NCBI GenBank assembly: GCA_947497905.1
Contig: CANMIH010000001.1
Location: forward strand, 1,054,001 to 1,118,000
Direction: 5' to 3'
DNA from: an uncultured Pelagimonas sp.
GTDB taxonomy: Bacteria > Pseudomonadota > Alphaproteobacteria > Rhodobacterales > Rhodobacteraceae
DNA: 64,000 nucleotides
The notes below the pieces were generated by a model, which was not told the origin of the DNA, ran no database searches, and was given only the letters and a program-made list of their open reading frames with translations. The first letter of the stretch is position 1; the number at the start of each line of letters is the position of its first letter. Positions 43,463-53,951 of this stretch are shown one piece after another. Both the position numbers and the translations under genes were made by a program.

Positions 43463-46409
43463 GAAGTTTCTCCCCATCCGGATCGACGAAATGCGCACTG
43501 ACAATTTCGACCATTATATTTTGTCCTTCGAGAGGGTTAACCAGACGAAGTTTCTCCCCCATACGCTCGGCACCGTTTTTCACAAATCCCAAACCGATCG
43601 AGCTTTCCAAAATAGGAGAATAGGCAGTTGAGGTGACGTAACCCTGGTCATGAGCCGCATCGACAGGGCCAGTTGCAGACATCAGATGGCCTCCTGCAGG
43701 CACAGTCGCTGAGCTATCCACAGGTTTGATACCAACAAGACGATAGGCGTCTTCTGTGTTCATCCCGTCTCGCTCGCTCAACACATTGCCGATACAGTCT
43801 TTTTTCTTCGACACCATGCGCCCCATTCCAAGGTTGAGCGCAGAGGTTGTGCCGTTCAGCTCGTTGCCAGCCGCGTGGCCTTTTTCGATCCGCATCACGC
43901 CAAGCGCCTCGGTGCCGTAAGGGACAACATCAAATTCTTCGCCCGCTTTCATCATCTCACGCATCAAGGCATCGCCATAACGTGTTGGCACAGCGATCTC
44001 ATAGGCAAGTTCGCCAGAGAAGGAGATCCGGAACAGCCGCGCTCGCAACCCACCACAGACCGTGATTTCAGCGCAGCCCATGAAAGGGAAAGCCTCGTTT
44101 GAAATATCAAACTCAGGATCCACAATTTTTTGCAGAAGTTTCCGGCTGTTGGGGCCAGCAACTGCATATTGCGCCCAGGCCTCGGTGGTTGAGATCAATT
44201 GCACATCGAGATCCGGCCACAGGCACTGGCGGGCAAATTCCATGTTGCGATAGACAAGCACCGCATTGGCGGTTGTGGTTGTCACCACATAATGGTCATC
44301 GGCAAATCGGGCTGCAGTGCCATCGTCATAGGCCACACCATCTTCGCGTAGCATCAGACCGTAGCGCACTTTTCCAACGGGAAGTTTGGCAAAGGCATTG
44401 GCATAGATATTATTCAAAAACTGCGCAGCATCAGCACCTTGCACGTCGATCTTACCCAAGGTTGTCACATCACAGATACCCACCGAGTTGCGCGTCTGAA
44501 GCACTTCGCGATCCACCGATTGCCGCCAATGGGTTTCCCCGGCCTTGGGGAACCACTGCGCCCGCAACCAGTTGCCGACTTCGACAAACACAGCCCCTTG
44601 CTCTTCCGACCAAGTATGGCTGGGTGTCAGACGGGTGGGATGGAAATCTTTGCCAACAGCACGCCCGCCCAATGCCCCCATCGCAACCGGCGTGTAGGGC
44701 GGCCGGAAAATGGTGGTTCCGGTTTCTGGGATGGGCTTACCAGTAAGTTCGGCCATCACGGCCAACGCACCAAGGTTCGAGGTTTTGCCCTGATCGGTCG
44801 CCATACCCAACGTAGTGTAACGTTTCAGATGCTCGACTGAAGTAAAATTCTCCTGATGCGCGAGTTTGACGTCTTTGACGGTCACATCGTTCTGATAGTC
44901 GAGCCAGGCACGTTTGGCGCCCTTCACATGCCAAAACGGTGTGATGGCAACCGGGCGATCTTCCGCTTCGGGCAGATCTGGCATGGTTGCGGTCACTCCA
45001 AGCGCATTCAGAGCTTCAACCGCCTTGGTCGCCCCCCCCATCAACGCTTGATGTGTGCTCAAATCACCGGCAGCAGCGCCCGCCACACTCTGTCCGACGG
45101 GCAGATCTGAGGAAGGAACAAAGGCATGAATGTCTTCCTTCCAGCTTGGGCGCCCACGCTGGTGGCAGGTCAATCCGAGATTGGGGTTCCATCCTCCGGA
45201 CATAGCGACCGAGCCACAGGCGATCTCACGATGCTGACCGTTAGCAAGTCGAACCGTGATCGAGGTCACGCCCAGACGTCCTTTGGTTTCGACAATCTGC
45301 GCACCGGCCAAAACCTCTGTCCCCGCACAGTCAGGCGCGTCGCTGCGTACATCGATAATCGCCGGCACGTTGACACCTTTTGCCATAAGGTCACGTGCAG
45401 TGGCATGTGCGTCGCCGTTGTTGCCAAAAACAACAACCGAATGCGCAGGGGTCGCAGCCCAGCGGTTCGCGAAGGCGCGCACAGCCCCCGCCAGCATAAT
45501 TCCGGGCCGATCGTTGTTCTCAAATGCAATCGGACGTTCAATCGCGCCGGTGGCAACAAGTGCGCGTTTCGAATAGATCCGCCAGAGGGTTTGGCGTGGT
45601 TTATCGGCTTGCGGGGTGGCCAGATGGTCGGCATTCCGTTCAACGGCACCATAGATGCCATGATCATAAGAGCCGAAAACCGTCGTTCTTGGCATGATCC
45701 GGACATTGGGAAGCGCGTTTAGCTCGCCAAGAACCTCAGAAATCCAATCCGACCCCGAGCGGCTCTCAAAAGCATTGGCATCGGCCAGAAGTCGTCCACC
45801 GAGTTCGAAGTCTTCATCGGCAAGGATCACCTGCGCCCCTGCCCGACCCGCCGTCAAAGCAGCAGACAATCCTGTTGGGCCCGCGCCGATGATCAACAGA
45901 TCACAGTGCAAGAAACCTTTGTCATAGAGATCGGGATCATCTTCACCGGTCAGGCTGCCAAGCCCGGCTGCCTTACGAATGATTGGCTCATAGAGCTTTT
46001 CCCAAAACGCCTTAGGCCACATAAAGGTTTTGTAGTAAAATCCGGCGGTTAAAAAAGTGGAGAACCGATCGTTGATGGCCATCATATCGCGTTCAAGCGA
46101 GGGCCAGCGGTTCTGCGACTGAGCACTCAACCCATCATACAGCTCCGCCACGGTGGCACGAGTGTTGGGTTCCTGACGTCCACCGCTGCGCAGTTCCATC
46201 AAGGCGTTGGGTTCTTCGCTCCCCGAAGTGAGCAACCCGCGCGGGCGGTGATACTTGAACGACCGCCCCATCAGGCGGACACCATTGGCCATCAAGGCCG
46301 ACGCTAGGGTATCACCCTGAAATCCTTGGAACGATTTGCCATCAAAGGTGAAGTTCAGCGGTTTGTCCGTCTGGATAAGTCCGCCCTTTAGCCGATTGCT
46401 CTGGCTCAT
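43455..46409 (-). CDS. soxA: sarcosine oxidase-like alpha subunit
   Basis: 984 aa, normal for the family. It has an N-terminal 2Fe-2S-like/ubiquitin-type region (SFQGFQGDTLASALMANGV) and an NAD-binding Rossmann site DLLIIGAGPTGLSAALTAGRAG. A C-terminal aminomethyltransferase (GcvT-like, folate-binding) domain runs from ~600 to the end (VGICDVTTLGKIDVQG, FRISFSGELAYEI, GVMRIEKGHAAGNELNG). In sarcosine oxidase the released methylene goes to tetrahydrofolate here. N-methylglutamate dehydrogenase has the same architecture, so the substrate is not certain. It overlaps soxD by 4 nt. Confidence 0.93.
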   Translation of the reverse strand: MSQSNRLKGGLIQTDKPLNFTFDGKSFQGFQGDTLASALMANGVRLMGRSFKYHRPRGLLTSGSEEPNALMELRSGGRQEPNTRATVAELYDGLSAQSQNRWPSLERDMMAINDRFSTFLTAGFYYKTFMWPKAFWEKLYEPIIRKAAGLGSLTGEDDPDLYDKGFLHCDLLIIGAGPTGLSAALTAGRAGAQVILADEDFELGGRLLADANAFESRSGSDWISEVLGELNALPNVRIMPRTTVFGSYDHGIYGAVERNADHLATPQADKPRQTLWRIYSKRALVATGAIERPIAFENNDRPGIMLAGAVRAFANRWAATPAHSVVVFGNNGDAHATARDLMAKGVNVPAIIDVRSDAPDCAGTEVLAGAQIVETKGRLGVTSITVRLANGQHREIACGSVAMSGGWNPNLGLTCHQRGRPSWKEDIHAFVPSSDLPVGQSVAGAAAGDLSTHQALMGGATKAVEALNALGVTATMPDLPEAEDRPVAITPFWHVKGAKRAWLDYQNDVTVKDVKLAHQENFTSVEHLKRYTTLGMATDQGKTSNLGALAVMAELTGKPIPETGTTIFRPPYTPVAMGALGGRAVGKDFHPTRLTPSHTWSEEQGAVFVEVGNWLRAQWFPKAGETHWRQSVDREVLQTRNSVGICDVTTLGKIDVQGADAAQFLNNIYANAFAKLPVGKVRYGLMLREDGVAYDDGTAARFADDHYVVTTTTANAVLVYRNMEFARQCLWPDLDVQLISTTEAWAQYAVAGPNSRKLLQKIVDPEFDISNEAFPFMGCAEITVCGGLRARLFRISFSGELAYEIAVPTRYGDALMREMMKAGEEFDVVPYGTEALGVMRIEKGHAAGNELNGTTSALNLGMGRMVSKKKDCIGNVLSERDGMNTEDAYRLVGIKPVDSSATVPAGGHLMSATGPVDAAHDQGYVTSTAYSPILESSIGLGFVKNGAERMGEKLRLVNPLEGQNIMVEIVSAHFVDPDGEKLRA

Positions 46410-46693
46410 TGCGCAGCCCTCCGCGCTTTGGCCACATCTCGGGCCAGTTCAACATTTAAAATTTCATGGGTGAGCGTATTGCGCGTCACCACAAGCCAGG
46501 ACCGGTCGCCCTGCTCGTGGAACCATAGTTCACGGTGGTCGCCTGCGGGATTGTCCCGAAGGTAGAGATAATCATGAAACGCCTGCGCTGCGTCCGGTAC
46601 CTGCCAATCTGGCCGATCCAACAAAGACGCATCGCCAAGATAGGTGAATTCCTGTGCATCGCGCGGGCCCAGAAGAGGATGGTTGATAATCAT
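46406..46693 (-). CDS. soxD: sarcosine oxidase-like delta subunit lacking zinc cysteines
   Basis: 95 aa. The N-terminus MIINHPLLGPRDAQEFTYLGD aligns with the SoxD start xIxCPxCGPRDExEFxYxGE, but both Cys are replaced (His5 and Leu8). His59 is kept (WFHEQGD) and the following Cys63 is Asp. The zinc site described for heterotetrameric sarcosine oxidase (Cys6, Cys9, His59, Cys63) is therefore lost. The overall length and the TRNTLTHEI segment still identify it as a delta-type subunit. It lies 12 nt after soxB and overlaps soxA by 4 nt. Confidence 0.85.
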   Translation of the reverse strand: MIINHPLLGPRDAQEFTYLGDASLLDRPDWQVPDAAQAFHDYLYLRDNPAGDHRELWFHEQGDRSWLVVTRNTLTHEILNVELARDVAKARRAAQ

Positions 46694-46705
46694 TGTCTTG
46701 GCCTC

Positions 46706-47956
46706 TTAATGCAGGTTCGGCTGGGCACCCTGGCCCTTTTCGTCGATCATGTGGCCGGTCATGAACCGGTCCAATCGATAGGCAGTTGCGGTTTCGTGCG
46801 GCCTGTCCGTTTTCAGGAGGTGCGCGAAACAGAACCCTGCCGCCGGCGTCGCTTTGAAACCGCCGTAGCACCACCCGCCGTTGAAATAGAGCCCCTCGAT
46901 ATGGGTCTTGTCGATAAAGGGCGATCCATCCATCGACATGTCCATGATCCCTCCCCAACTGCGCAACAGACGGGCCCGGCCAAGCGCGGGGATCAGGGAC
47001 ATGCCACTTTCGATCACGTCCTCAACCACCGGCAAATTCCCGCGCTGGGCATAGGTGTTGTACATGTCGATATCGCCGCCAAAGACCAAACCGCCCTTGT
47101 CCGACTGGCTACAGTAGAAATGGCCAGCTCCGTAGGTAATCACGCCTGGGATAAATGGCTTCAACCCCTCAGAAACAAAGGCTTGCAAGACGTGGCTCTC
47201 AATCGGCAACCGCATGCCCGCCTGTGCCATGACACGGCTGGAGCTGCCTGCAACCGAAACGCCAACCTTCTTCGCGCCGATGTACCCACGCGAGGTTTCC
47301 ACACCCAAGACCTTGCCATTTTCAATGCGAAATCCGGTAACTTCGCAGTTCTGAATGATATCGACTCCGCGGCTGTCGGCCCCTCGCGCATAACCCCAAG
47401 CCACCGCATCGTGGCGCACCGTACCGCCGCGGCGATGCAACAATCCGCCTTTGATCGGGAAACGGGCGTTGTCGAAATTCAGGAACGGATAAAGTTTGCG
47501 AACCCCTTCCGTATCCAGCAGCTCCGCGTCAGAGCCATTGAGGATCATCGCATTGCCTCGCCGCCGCGCCGCGTCGCGCTGGGCGTCTGTATGCACAAGG
47601 TTCAAGATCCCGCGCTGGCTGACCATAGCGTTGTAGTTGAGGTCCTGCTCCAACCCTTCCCAGAGTTTGAGGGAGAATTCGTAAAACGGTTCGTTCCCGT
47701 CCAAGAGGTAGTTGGAGCGGATAATCGTGGTGTTGCGCCCAACGTTGCCGCCGCCGATCCAGCCTTTCTCGAGGACAGCGATCCGAGCACCACCAAACTC
47801 TTTAGCCAGATAATACGCAGTCGCCAATCCATGACCACCACCACCAATAATGACGTAATCATAGTGGTCTTGAGGCGCGACATCCCGCCATTGAGGTGTC
47901 CACCCCTTGTGGCCGGTCACAGCCTCTTTGATCAGTCTTAGCGCAGAATATCGCAT
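46706..47956 (-). CDS. soxB: sarcosine oxidase-like beta subunit (flavoprotein)
   Basis: 416 aa. The FAD-binding DAO fold begins DYVIIGGGGHGLATAYYLAKE, then VLEKGWIGGGNVGRNTTIIRSNYL, with a His/Arg-containing covalent-flavin region, and ends SMDGSPFIDKTHIEGLYFNGGWCYGGFKATPAAG. It oxidises the N-methyl amine to an imine. The ATG has AGGAG upstream and begins the soxBDAG operon. Sarcosine or another N-methyl amino acid such as N-methylglutamate could be the substrate. Confidence 0.94.
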   Translation of the reverse strand: MRYSALRLIKEAVTGHKGWTPQWRDVAPQDHYDYVIIGGGGHGLATAYYLAKEFGGARIAVLEKGWIGGGNVGRNTTIIRSNYLLDGNEPFYEFSLKLWEGLEQDLNYNAMVSQRGILNLVHTDAQRDAARRRGNAMILNGSDAELLDTEGVRKLYPFLNFDNARFPIKGGLLHRRGGTVRHDAVAWGYARGADSRGVDIIQNCEVTGFRIENGKVLGVETSRGYIGAKKVGVSVAGSSSRVMAQAGMRLPIESHVLQAFVSEGLKPFIPGVITYGAGHFYCSQSDKGGLVFGGDIDMYNTYAQRGNLPVVEDVIESGMSLIPALGRARLLRSWGGIMDMSMDGSPFIDKTHIEGLYFNGGWCYGGFKATPAAGFCFAHLLKTDRPHETATAYRLDRFMTGHMIDEKGQGAQPNLH

Positions 47957-48147
47957 GACGGCTCCTGTTCAGTACAGCTCTATTAGCCCGACTTGCGCAT
48001 TGGGTTGCCTGTTCGGTTTTGGACAGAAATTCACGTGTTTTCGACAGATCTTGAAAAAGCGAACCGCGATTGCGACATGACAATTATTCAGAGAAATTGA
48101 GGAGAATGCGCGTATGCTGCTCTCTTCCGGCCACCCCAAAGCACCTC

Positions 48148-50106
48148 ATGCACACCAAGATCGTCTTCCATTTTCCGGATCGGTACAGCTCCACATACAT
48201 GCAGGCGTCGCATCTGCGTTTATTCACACGCATCAAGATCTTGGCCGATCACATGAACATACCAGTTGAAGTTCGGCCGCGTGATCAACGTTTGGGATTG
48301 GGGACCTGCACACCAGCAGAATTGGATGAAATCCTGGAGTACGACGGGCTACATATCATCGAAAATGGCCGGATTCAGCGTGACAATGTCCTGAACGTCG
48401 CCCTGGCTTACCTTCAACCCTTCTATCATCTTGATGCCCAGGGTGTTCTGGCCAATAGCAGCATTTCAAAGCTTGAATTTGATCCCAGCCAAATTGACCC
48501 GCGTCTGGCTCAACAGTTTTTTGATCACTTACAGACAGAATTTGTTGCGCAACGCAAAACTCGGTACGATCAACCCCAAGGTGACAAAGATCTGCCCGAT
48601 GGCTGTATCGCGGTGTTTCTCCAAGGTGCTGGGCCGCACAAATATGGCACCACACATTGCTCCGACGAAGCGATGCTCCGGACAGTTCTTGAACATGCCG
48701 AAGGTCGTCCGGTCGTGGTCAAATCACACCCTCTTTCTGCTCCCGGCTTTGACGTGCCCTTGGTGCGGGATCTTTTGTTGGAAGGGCACTCTTTGCACGC
48801 TACTGAGGCGAACGTGCATGATATCCTTGCAAAAGCCTGTGTAACCGTGTCCTTCAACTCGGCTGTGGCAGTTGAAGGATTCCTACATCGCGTGCCAGCC
48901 ATCTTCTTCGGAAAATCAGATTTGCATCACATTGGCGAAATGGTTGAGCACCTGTCCGATTTTCCGCGTGCATTGACGCGGGCCTTGACTGAAACGCGCG
49001 CCTATCCCGCATTTCTTCAGTGGTATTTCCGCGAACAATGTTTGGAGATTGGAACTCGAGGTGCCGACCAGAAGATTCTGGATACCTTGTCTAAGTACGG
49101 ATTTGAACGACAGGTTACAGCTGTTGATGTCACCCATCTTGACACCCGACCCGACGCAACATCTAAGATTTCTGGTGAAATTAGAAACGTCACCGAGTTA
49201 ATGCTGGCTCAGCCCGGGATTAGGCGTTTCCGAATTACAGAGGTTCTGAAGCACAGCGACCACTCTGCCGTGTTTCGTGCGAGGTTGAATGGAAAACCTG
49301 TTGTGGTGAAACAATTTTTCCAATCCAATTCCGCTTCAGAAATTGCAGCAATGCAAAGCGAAATTGACCACCTTGAGGGGGTATTCGACGGCGAGATCTT
49401 TCAGGCCAACACATGTCTTCATGCCTGGCCAGATACAGGTCTTGTCGTTCTGAGCTTCGCACGAGGTCAGCGCCTGTCCGACAAAATATCGAGTTCGGAT
49501 TCCGACCAACGCAGACGGCTGTTTCGCCGGGCGGGCAAGTGGCTGAAACTGTATGGAACTGGACGGCAACAGCAGGGCAGTTTCTCGCCTAGATGGTGGA
49601 TGGGGCGCCTTCCTAACCCTGAGCATTGTCACATGTCGAATGCATCAGATCGGGCTTTGCTGATTGAACTATTTCATGGGCTTGAGCGTGCGGCGCGAAA
49701 CTCCATTGGCGCATCGGTCACGCATTCCGCGACACATGGAAATTTCGTCGCAACCAATATCATCTTCCACAGAGGCACACTCTGCGGGATCAACATTAAG
49801 GGCGATATCCGACTGCCCGTTGCGCGGGAGGTCGCCCGGTTTTTGGTGCACCAACAGATAAGCGACAGCCACGAAGGAGACGCGCGTCAGCATGGGATTT
49901 GGCGGGACGACCTACGCGCCATGATCTCTAGCGAGGTGATCCCAAACGTAGAACGCGATACCACATTGCCATTTTTCATTGGTGAACAGCTTTATGGACG
50001 GTTTGTTGAACTCTGCACATCGGATACACAGCTAGCTGATCTTGAGCGATGCAGGCTTGCTATTCACTCTTTCATTGAGGAAGTTCCGTTAACAGGCAGG
50101 ATTTGA
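48148..50106 (+). CDS. glycosyltransferase-like domain fused to a kinase-like domain
   Basis: 652 aa from the ATG at 48148. An in-frame ATG at 48106 with GAGGAG too close is an alternative. Residues 1-~320 look like a GT-B type capsule-polysaccharide/Kdo-transferase fold: VVVKSHPLSAPG at ~189-200, FNSAVAVEGFLHRVPAIFFG at ~236-255. Residues ~360-640 resemble an aminoglycoside-phosphotransferase/lipopolysaccharide-kinase fold with a beta-strand Lys (GKPVVVKQFF). The catalytic HGD is HGN at 530-532, and the DxD/DFG-like segment reads INIKGD. A pseudokinase or altered kinase is likely. It is isolated between the sox and nrdJ genes. Confidence 0.7.
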   Translation: MHTKIVFHFPDRYSSTYMQASHLRLFTRIKILADHMNIPVEVRPRDQRLGLGTCTPAELDEILEYDGLHIIENGRIQRDNVLNVALAYLQPFYHLDAQGVLANSSISKLEFDPSQIDPRLAQQFFDHLQTEFVAQRKTRYDQPQGDKDLPDGCIAVFLQGAGPHKYGTTHCSDEAMLRTVLEHAEGRPVVVKSHPLSAPGFDVPLVRDLLLEGHSLHATEANVHDILAKACVTVSFNSAVAVEGFLHRVPAIFFGKSDLHHIGEMVEHLSDFPRALTRALTETRAYPAFLQWYFREQCLEIGTRGADQKILDTLSKYGFERQVTAVDVTHLDTRPDATSKISGEIRNVTELMLAQPGIRRFRITEVLKHSDHSAVFRARLNGKPVVVKQFFQSNSASEIAAMQSEIDHLEGVFDGEIFQANTCLHAWPDTGLVVLSFARGQRLSDKISSSDSDQRRRLFRRAGKWLKLYGTGRQQQGSFSPRWWMGRLPNPEHCHMSNASDRALLIELFHGLERAARNSIGASVTHSATHGNFVATNIIFHRGTLCGINIKGDIRLPVAREVARFLVHQQISDSHEGDARQHGIWRDDLRAMISSEVIPNVERDTTLPFFIGEQLYGRFVELCTSDTQLADLERCRLAIHSFIEEVPLTGRI

Positions 50107-50178
50107 CTGCAAAATCCCTTAACTCAGAGGTCGACTTCCTCAAAACAAATCCACCTGGTGAATTGCTTCTAAAACTAT

Positions 50179-50205
50179 AAAAAAGGGCCCCATTGGGGCC
50201 CTCTA
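50179..50205 (-). terminator. terminator after nrdJ
   Basis: GGGCCCC-ATT-GGGGCCC is followed on the minus strand by TTTTTTATAG, 95 nt beyond the nrdJ stop. It also lies 80 nt after the plus-strand glycosyltransferase gene and may end that transcript too. Confidence 0.85.
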
Positions 50206-50300
50206 GTTTCACGGATAAGGCTCGTAATTGGTATACCGCCCGAGTTTTTTTGCCTGCGTCCCTATCCGCGTTTGGGGGCAGCGCACCGCCCCCGAAACAA

Positions 50301-53300
50301 TCAGCTACATCCTGACGTTGATCCACAGGTGTTGCATTTCATACAGGTGCCATTGCGCACCAGCGTGTAGTTTCCGCATTCACCGCAGGCCTCGCCTTCG
50401 TAGCCCTGCATCCGCGCGCGATTGACGGCGCTCATACCCATCACCGCTGTATCCCCAGCGGGACTGTCCGCAGTTTCCGGCACCAAAGTGTTCAGCGCAG
50501 CAACCGGATCAGTGCCGGCAATGTTTGACCCATCTGCTTGACCGCCTTGCAGCACCATCAGATCCTGTGGAAGACGTTTGCGCAGATAGCCTGTTGAACT
50601 GATTTGTTTGAGAACCTCGAGGCTCCGCGAAGCCGCAGTTTCGCTGAGTTCCTTGACGTTTGAGACCGTTTCCTCAGCCCCTTTGCCAAGATCATCGAAC
50701 GCTGCACCCTCAGGTTTTACATGCGCCAGATCTGTGCGGTCCAGATAGGAAACCGCCAGTTCACGGAAGATGTAATCCAAGATCGACGTCGCATTTTTGA
50801 TACTGTCGTTGCCCTGCACCATGCCTGCCGGTTCGAACTTGGTGAAGGTGAAGGCATCAACAAACTCTTCAAGCGGCACGCCGTACTGAAGACCAACCGA
50901 CACCGCGATGGCAAAGTTGTTCATCATGGCCCGAAAGCCCGCGCCCTCTTTATGCATGTCGATGAAGATTTCACCCAACGAGCCGTCGGAATACTCACCC
51001 GTCCGCAGATAGACCTTGTGCCCCCCAACGACGGCCTTTTGAGTATAGCCTTTGCGGCGCTCCGGCATTTTTGTCCGATGCGAGCGTTCGATCTCTTTGA
51101 TCACCACCTTTTCGATGATCTTTTCGGCCAGAACGACGGCTTTTTCCTGAGGTGCGCCACTTTCAAGCACTTCCGCCGCCTCGTCATCGTCCTCAACCAA
51201 AGCGGCTGCCAAAGGCTGTGACAGTTTTGACCCATCACGATACAGCGCGTTGGCCTTCACACCCATCTGCCAGCTGCGCTCATAAGCTGCCTGGCAATCT
51301 TCGATGGTGGCATCGTTGGGCATATTGATGGTTTTGGAAATAGCACCCGAAATGAACGACTGGGCCGCTGCCATCATATCAATGTGGCTGTTGACCGACA
51401 AAAAGCGTTTGCCCTTTTTGCCACATGGGTTGGCACAGTCGAACACGGCGTAGTCATCTTCGCGCAGGTGCGGTGCACCTTCCAAAGTCATTGTCCCACA
51501 CACATGATCGTTCGCCGCGTCAACATCAGCTTTGGAATACCCCAAATGACGCAGCATATCGAAGGTCGGATCGTTCAGTTTCTGAGTGGTTAATCCTAAG
51601 ACTTCGGTGCAGAATTCTTCGCCAAGTGTCCACTGGTTAAAGACAAATCGAATATCGAAGGCCGTGGCAACGGCAGTTTCTAACTTGTCGATCTGTGCGG
51701 GCCCAAAGCCCTGAGATTTCAGCGTGTTGTGATTGATCCCTGGCGCGTTACCCAAAGTTCCGTGACCAACCGCGTAGGATTTGATCTCTTCAATCTGCGC
51801 GCTGCCATAGCCAAGCGACGCGAGCGCCTCGGGAACCGACTGGTTGATGATTTTGAAATAGCCACCACCCGCAAGTTTCTTGAATTTGACCAGCGCGAAA
51901 TCTGGTTCAATTCCTGTGGTGTCGCAGTCCATCACCAGACCAATCGTGCCTGTAGGCGCAATCACACTTGTCTGAGCGTTGCGGTATCCATGCGCTTCAC
52001 CCAGACGCAACGCTTCGTCCCAGCAAGACATCGCCAGCTCTACCAGAGTCCCATCCGGACAACCCGCGTGATCAAGCGGCACCGGTTTCACCTCAAGCCC
52101 CTCATACCCTTCGGTTTGGCCAAAGGCCGCCGCTCGGTGATTGCGGATGACGCGCAGCATGTGGTCTTTGTTGCGCTTATACCCTTTGAACGGCCCCAGC
52201 TCACCGGCAATTTCCGCCGAGGTCGCATAGGCAGTACCAGTCATGATCGCGGTCAGCGCGCCACAGAGCGCACGACCTTCAATCGAGTCATAGCTGTGCC
52301 CCATGTTCATCAAAAGGCCGCCAATATTGGCGTAGCCCAGACCAAGGGTTCGGAAGTCATAACTGCGTTGTGCGATTTCCTTCGATGGGAACTGCGCCAT
52401 GGTGACCGAAATTTCTAAGGTCAGCGTCCAGAGACGCGTGGCATGCATGTATCCTTCGGCGTCAAAATGATCGCCATTCAGGAAAGTCAGAAGATTCATC
52501 GAAGCCAGGTTACAGGCCGTATCGTCGAGGAACATGTATTCTGAGCAAGGGTTTGAACCGCGAATCTCACCGTCTTCTGGGCAGGTGTGCCAAGCGTTGA
52601 CCGTATCGTGGAACTGGATCCCCGGATCGGCACAGGCCCAGGCCGCATGGCCCACCTGTTCCCAAAGGTCACGCGCACGCACCGTTTTCGCAACTTCGCC
52701 ATCAGTGCGACGGATCAGCTCCCAGTCGCTGTCTTCGCGAACCGCTTTGAGGAACGAATCTGTGACCCGGATGGAGTTATTCGAGTTCTGGCCGGACACG
52801 CTTGCATAGGCTTCGCTGTCCCAATCGGTGTCATAGGTCGGAAATTCGATGCTGGCATAGCCCTGACGCGCATAATCAAGCACACGCTTGATATAGGTCT
52901 CGGGGATCATCACGGCCTTTGCCGCACGAATAGCGGACTTTAGAGCACCATTGGCCTTGGCATCATAGGCATCGGCCTCTGCACCATCCCATGTGCGGAT
53001 CGCTTCGAAGATGCGATTGAGCATCTGTTCGTGCATTTTGCTTCCCGCAACAATGCTCGCAACTTTCTGCTCTTCCTTCACCTTCCAGTTGATGAATTCT
53101 TCGATATCCGGGTGATCCGCATCACAGATCACCATTTTGGCAGCCCGACGTGTGGTGCCACCTGATTTGATCGCACCCGCGGCTCGATCGCCAATTTTCA
53201 AAAATCCCATAAGGCCGGAAGACTTACCGCCGCCTGACAGGGATTCACCTTCAGCACGCAGCGACGAAAAGTTGGTGCCCGTCCCCGAGCCATATTTGAA

Positions 53301-53951
53301 CAGACGCGCTTCGCGGACCCAGAGATCCATGATCCCACCTTCGTTCACCAGATCATCGCTGACAGACTGGATGAAACAGGCGTGCGGTTGAGGATGTTCA
53401 TAGGCAGTTTTCGATTTCACCAGTTTTCCGGTTTTGAAATCGACGTAGAAATGGCCCTGACTTGGCCCATCGATGCCGTAGGCCCAATGCAGACCGGTAT
53501 TGAACCACTGTGGTGAGTTCGGCGCAGCCATCTGAGTGGCCAACATATAGCGCATCTCGTCAAAATAAGCCTGAGCATCGCTTTCCGCGCTGAAATAGCC
53601 GCCTTTCCAGCCCCAGTAGGCCCAAGCGCCTGCCAAGCGATCAAACACCTGACGCGCTGAGGTTTCGCCAGTGCGGGGGGTGTCACTCTCAACCGCTTCA
53701 GAGCGCCACAAGAACTCAGGCACTCCCTCTTCGGGGACACGGCGCAGTTCGGTCGGGACACCGGCCTTACGGAAGTACTTTTGCGCAATGACATCACTTG
53801 CGACCTGGCTCCATTTGGCCGGGACATCGATATTGTCATTGCTGAACACCACGGTGCCGTCCGGATTTCGGATTTCCGAGCTTGTCGTTACAAACTCGAC
53901 ACCGTCATAGGCGTCCTGTCCGGCTGTGGTGAACTTTCTTTCGATCTTCAT
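50301..53951 (-). CDS. nrdJ: B12-dependent class II ribonucleotide reductase
   Basis: 1216 aa, typical of the long proteobacterial NrdJ. It reduces ribonucleotides to deoxyribonucleotides using adenosylcobalamin, so it needs no oxygen. Motifs include [30 protein letters not shown], the active-site stretch [39 protein letters not shown] and the C-terminal DUF-like tail with the cysteine cluster [18 protein letters not shown]. It is monocistronic with a 527-bp upstream region containing a NrdR-box-like site. Confidence 0.97.
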   Translation of the reverse strand: MKIERKFTTAGQDAYDGVEFVTTSSEIRNPDGTVVFSNDNIDVPAKWSQVASDVIAQKYFRKAGVPTELRRVPEEGVPEFLWRSEAVESDTPRTGETSARQVFDRLAGAWAYWGWKGGYFSAESDAQAYFDEMRYMLATQMAAPNSPQWFNTGLHWAYGIDGPSQGHFYVDFKTGKLVKSKTAYEHPQPHACFIQSVSDDLVNEGGIMDLWVREARLFKYGSGTGTNFSSLRAEGESLSGGGKSSGLMGFLKIGDRAAGAIKSGGTTRRAAKMVICDADHPDIEEFINWKVKEEQKVASIVAGSKMHEQMLNRIFEAIRTWDGAEADAYDAKANGALKSAIRAAKAVMIPETYIKRVLDYARQGYASIEFPTYDTDWDSEAYASVSGQNSNNSIRVTDSFLKAVREDSDWELIRRTDGEVAKTVRARDLWEQVGHAAWACADPGIQFHDTVNAWHTCPEDGEIRGSNPCSEYMFLDDTACNLASMNLLTFLNGDHFDAEGYMHATRLWTLTLEISVTMAQFPSKEIAQRSYDFRTLGLGYANIGGLLMNMGHSYDSIEGRALCGALTAIMTGTAYATSAEIAGELGPFKGYKRNKDHMLRVIRNHRAAAFGQTEGYEGLEVKPVPLDHAGCPDGTLVELAMSCWDEALRLGEAHGYRNAQTSVIAPTGTIGLVMDCDTTGIEPDFALVKFKKLAGGGYFKIINQSVPEALASLGYGSAQIEEIKSYAVGHGTLGNAPGINHNTLKSQGFGPAQIDKLETAVATAFDIRFVFNQWTLGEEFCTEVLGLTTQKLNDPTFDMLRHLGYSKADVDAANDHVCGTMTLEGAPHLREDDYAVFDCANPCGKKGKRFLSVNSHIDMMAAAQSFISGAISKTINMPNDATIEDCQAAYERSWQMGVKANALYRDGSKLSQPLAAALVEDDDEAAEVLESGAPQEKAVVLAEKIIEKVVIKEIERSHRTKMPERRKGYTQKAVVGGHKVYLRTGEYSDGSLGEIFIDMHKEGAGFRAMMNNFAIAVSVGLQYGVPLEEFVDAFTFTKFEPAGMVQGNDSIKNATSILDYIFRELAVSYLDRTDLAHVKPEGAAFDDLGKGAEETVSNVKELSETAASRSLEVLKQISSTGYLRKRLPQDLMVLQGGQADGSNIAGTDPVAALNTLVPETADSPAGDTAVMGMSAVNRARMQGYEGEACGECGNYTLVRNGTCMKCNTCGSTSGCS

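Noticed and set aside
46535-47941. 468-codon plus-strand frame across soxB
   Set aside because: Antisense of the flavoprotein gene, whose FAD motif and length are unambiguous.
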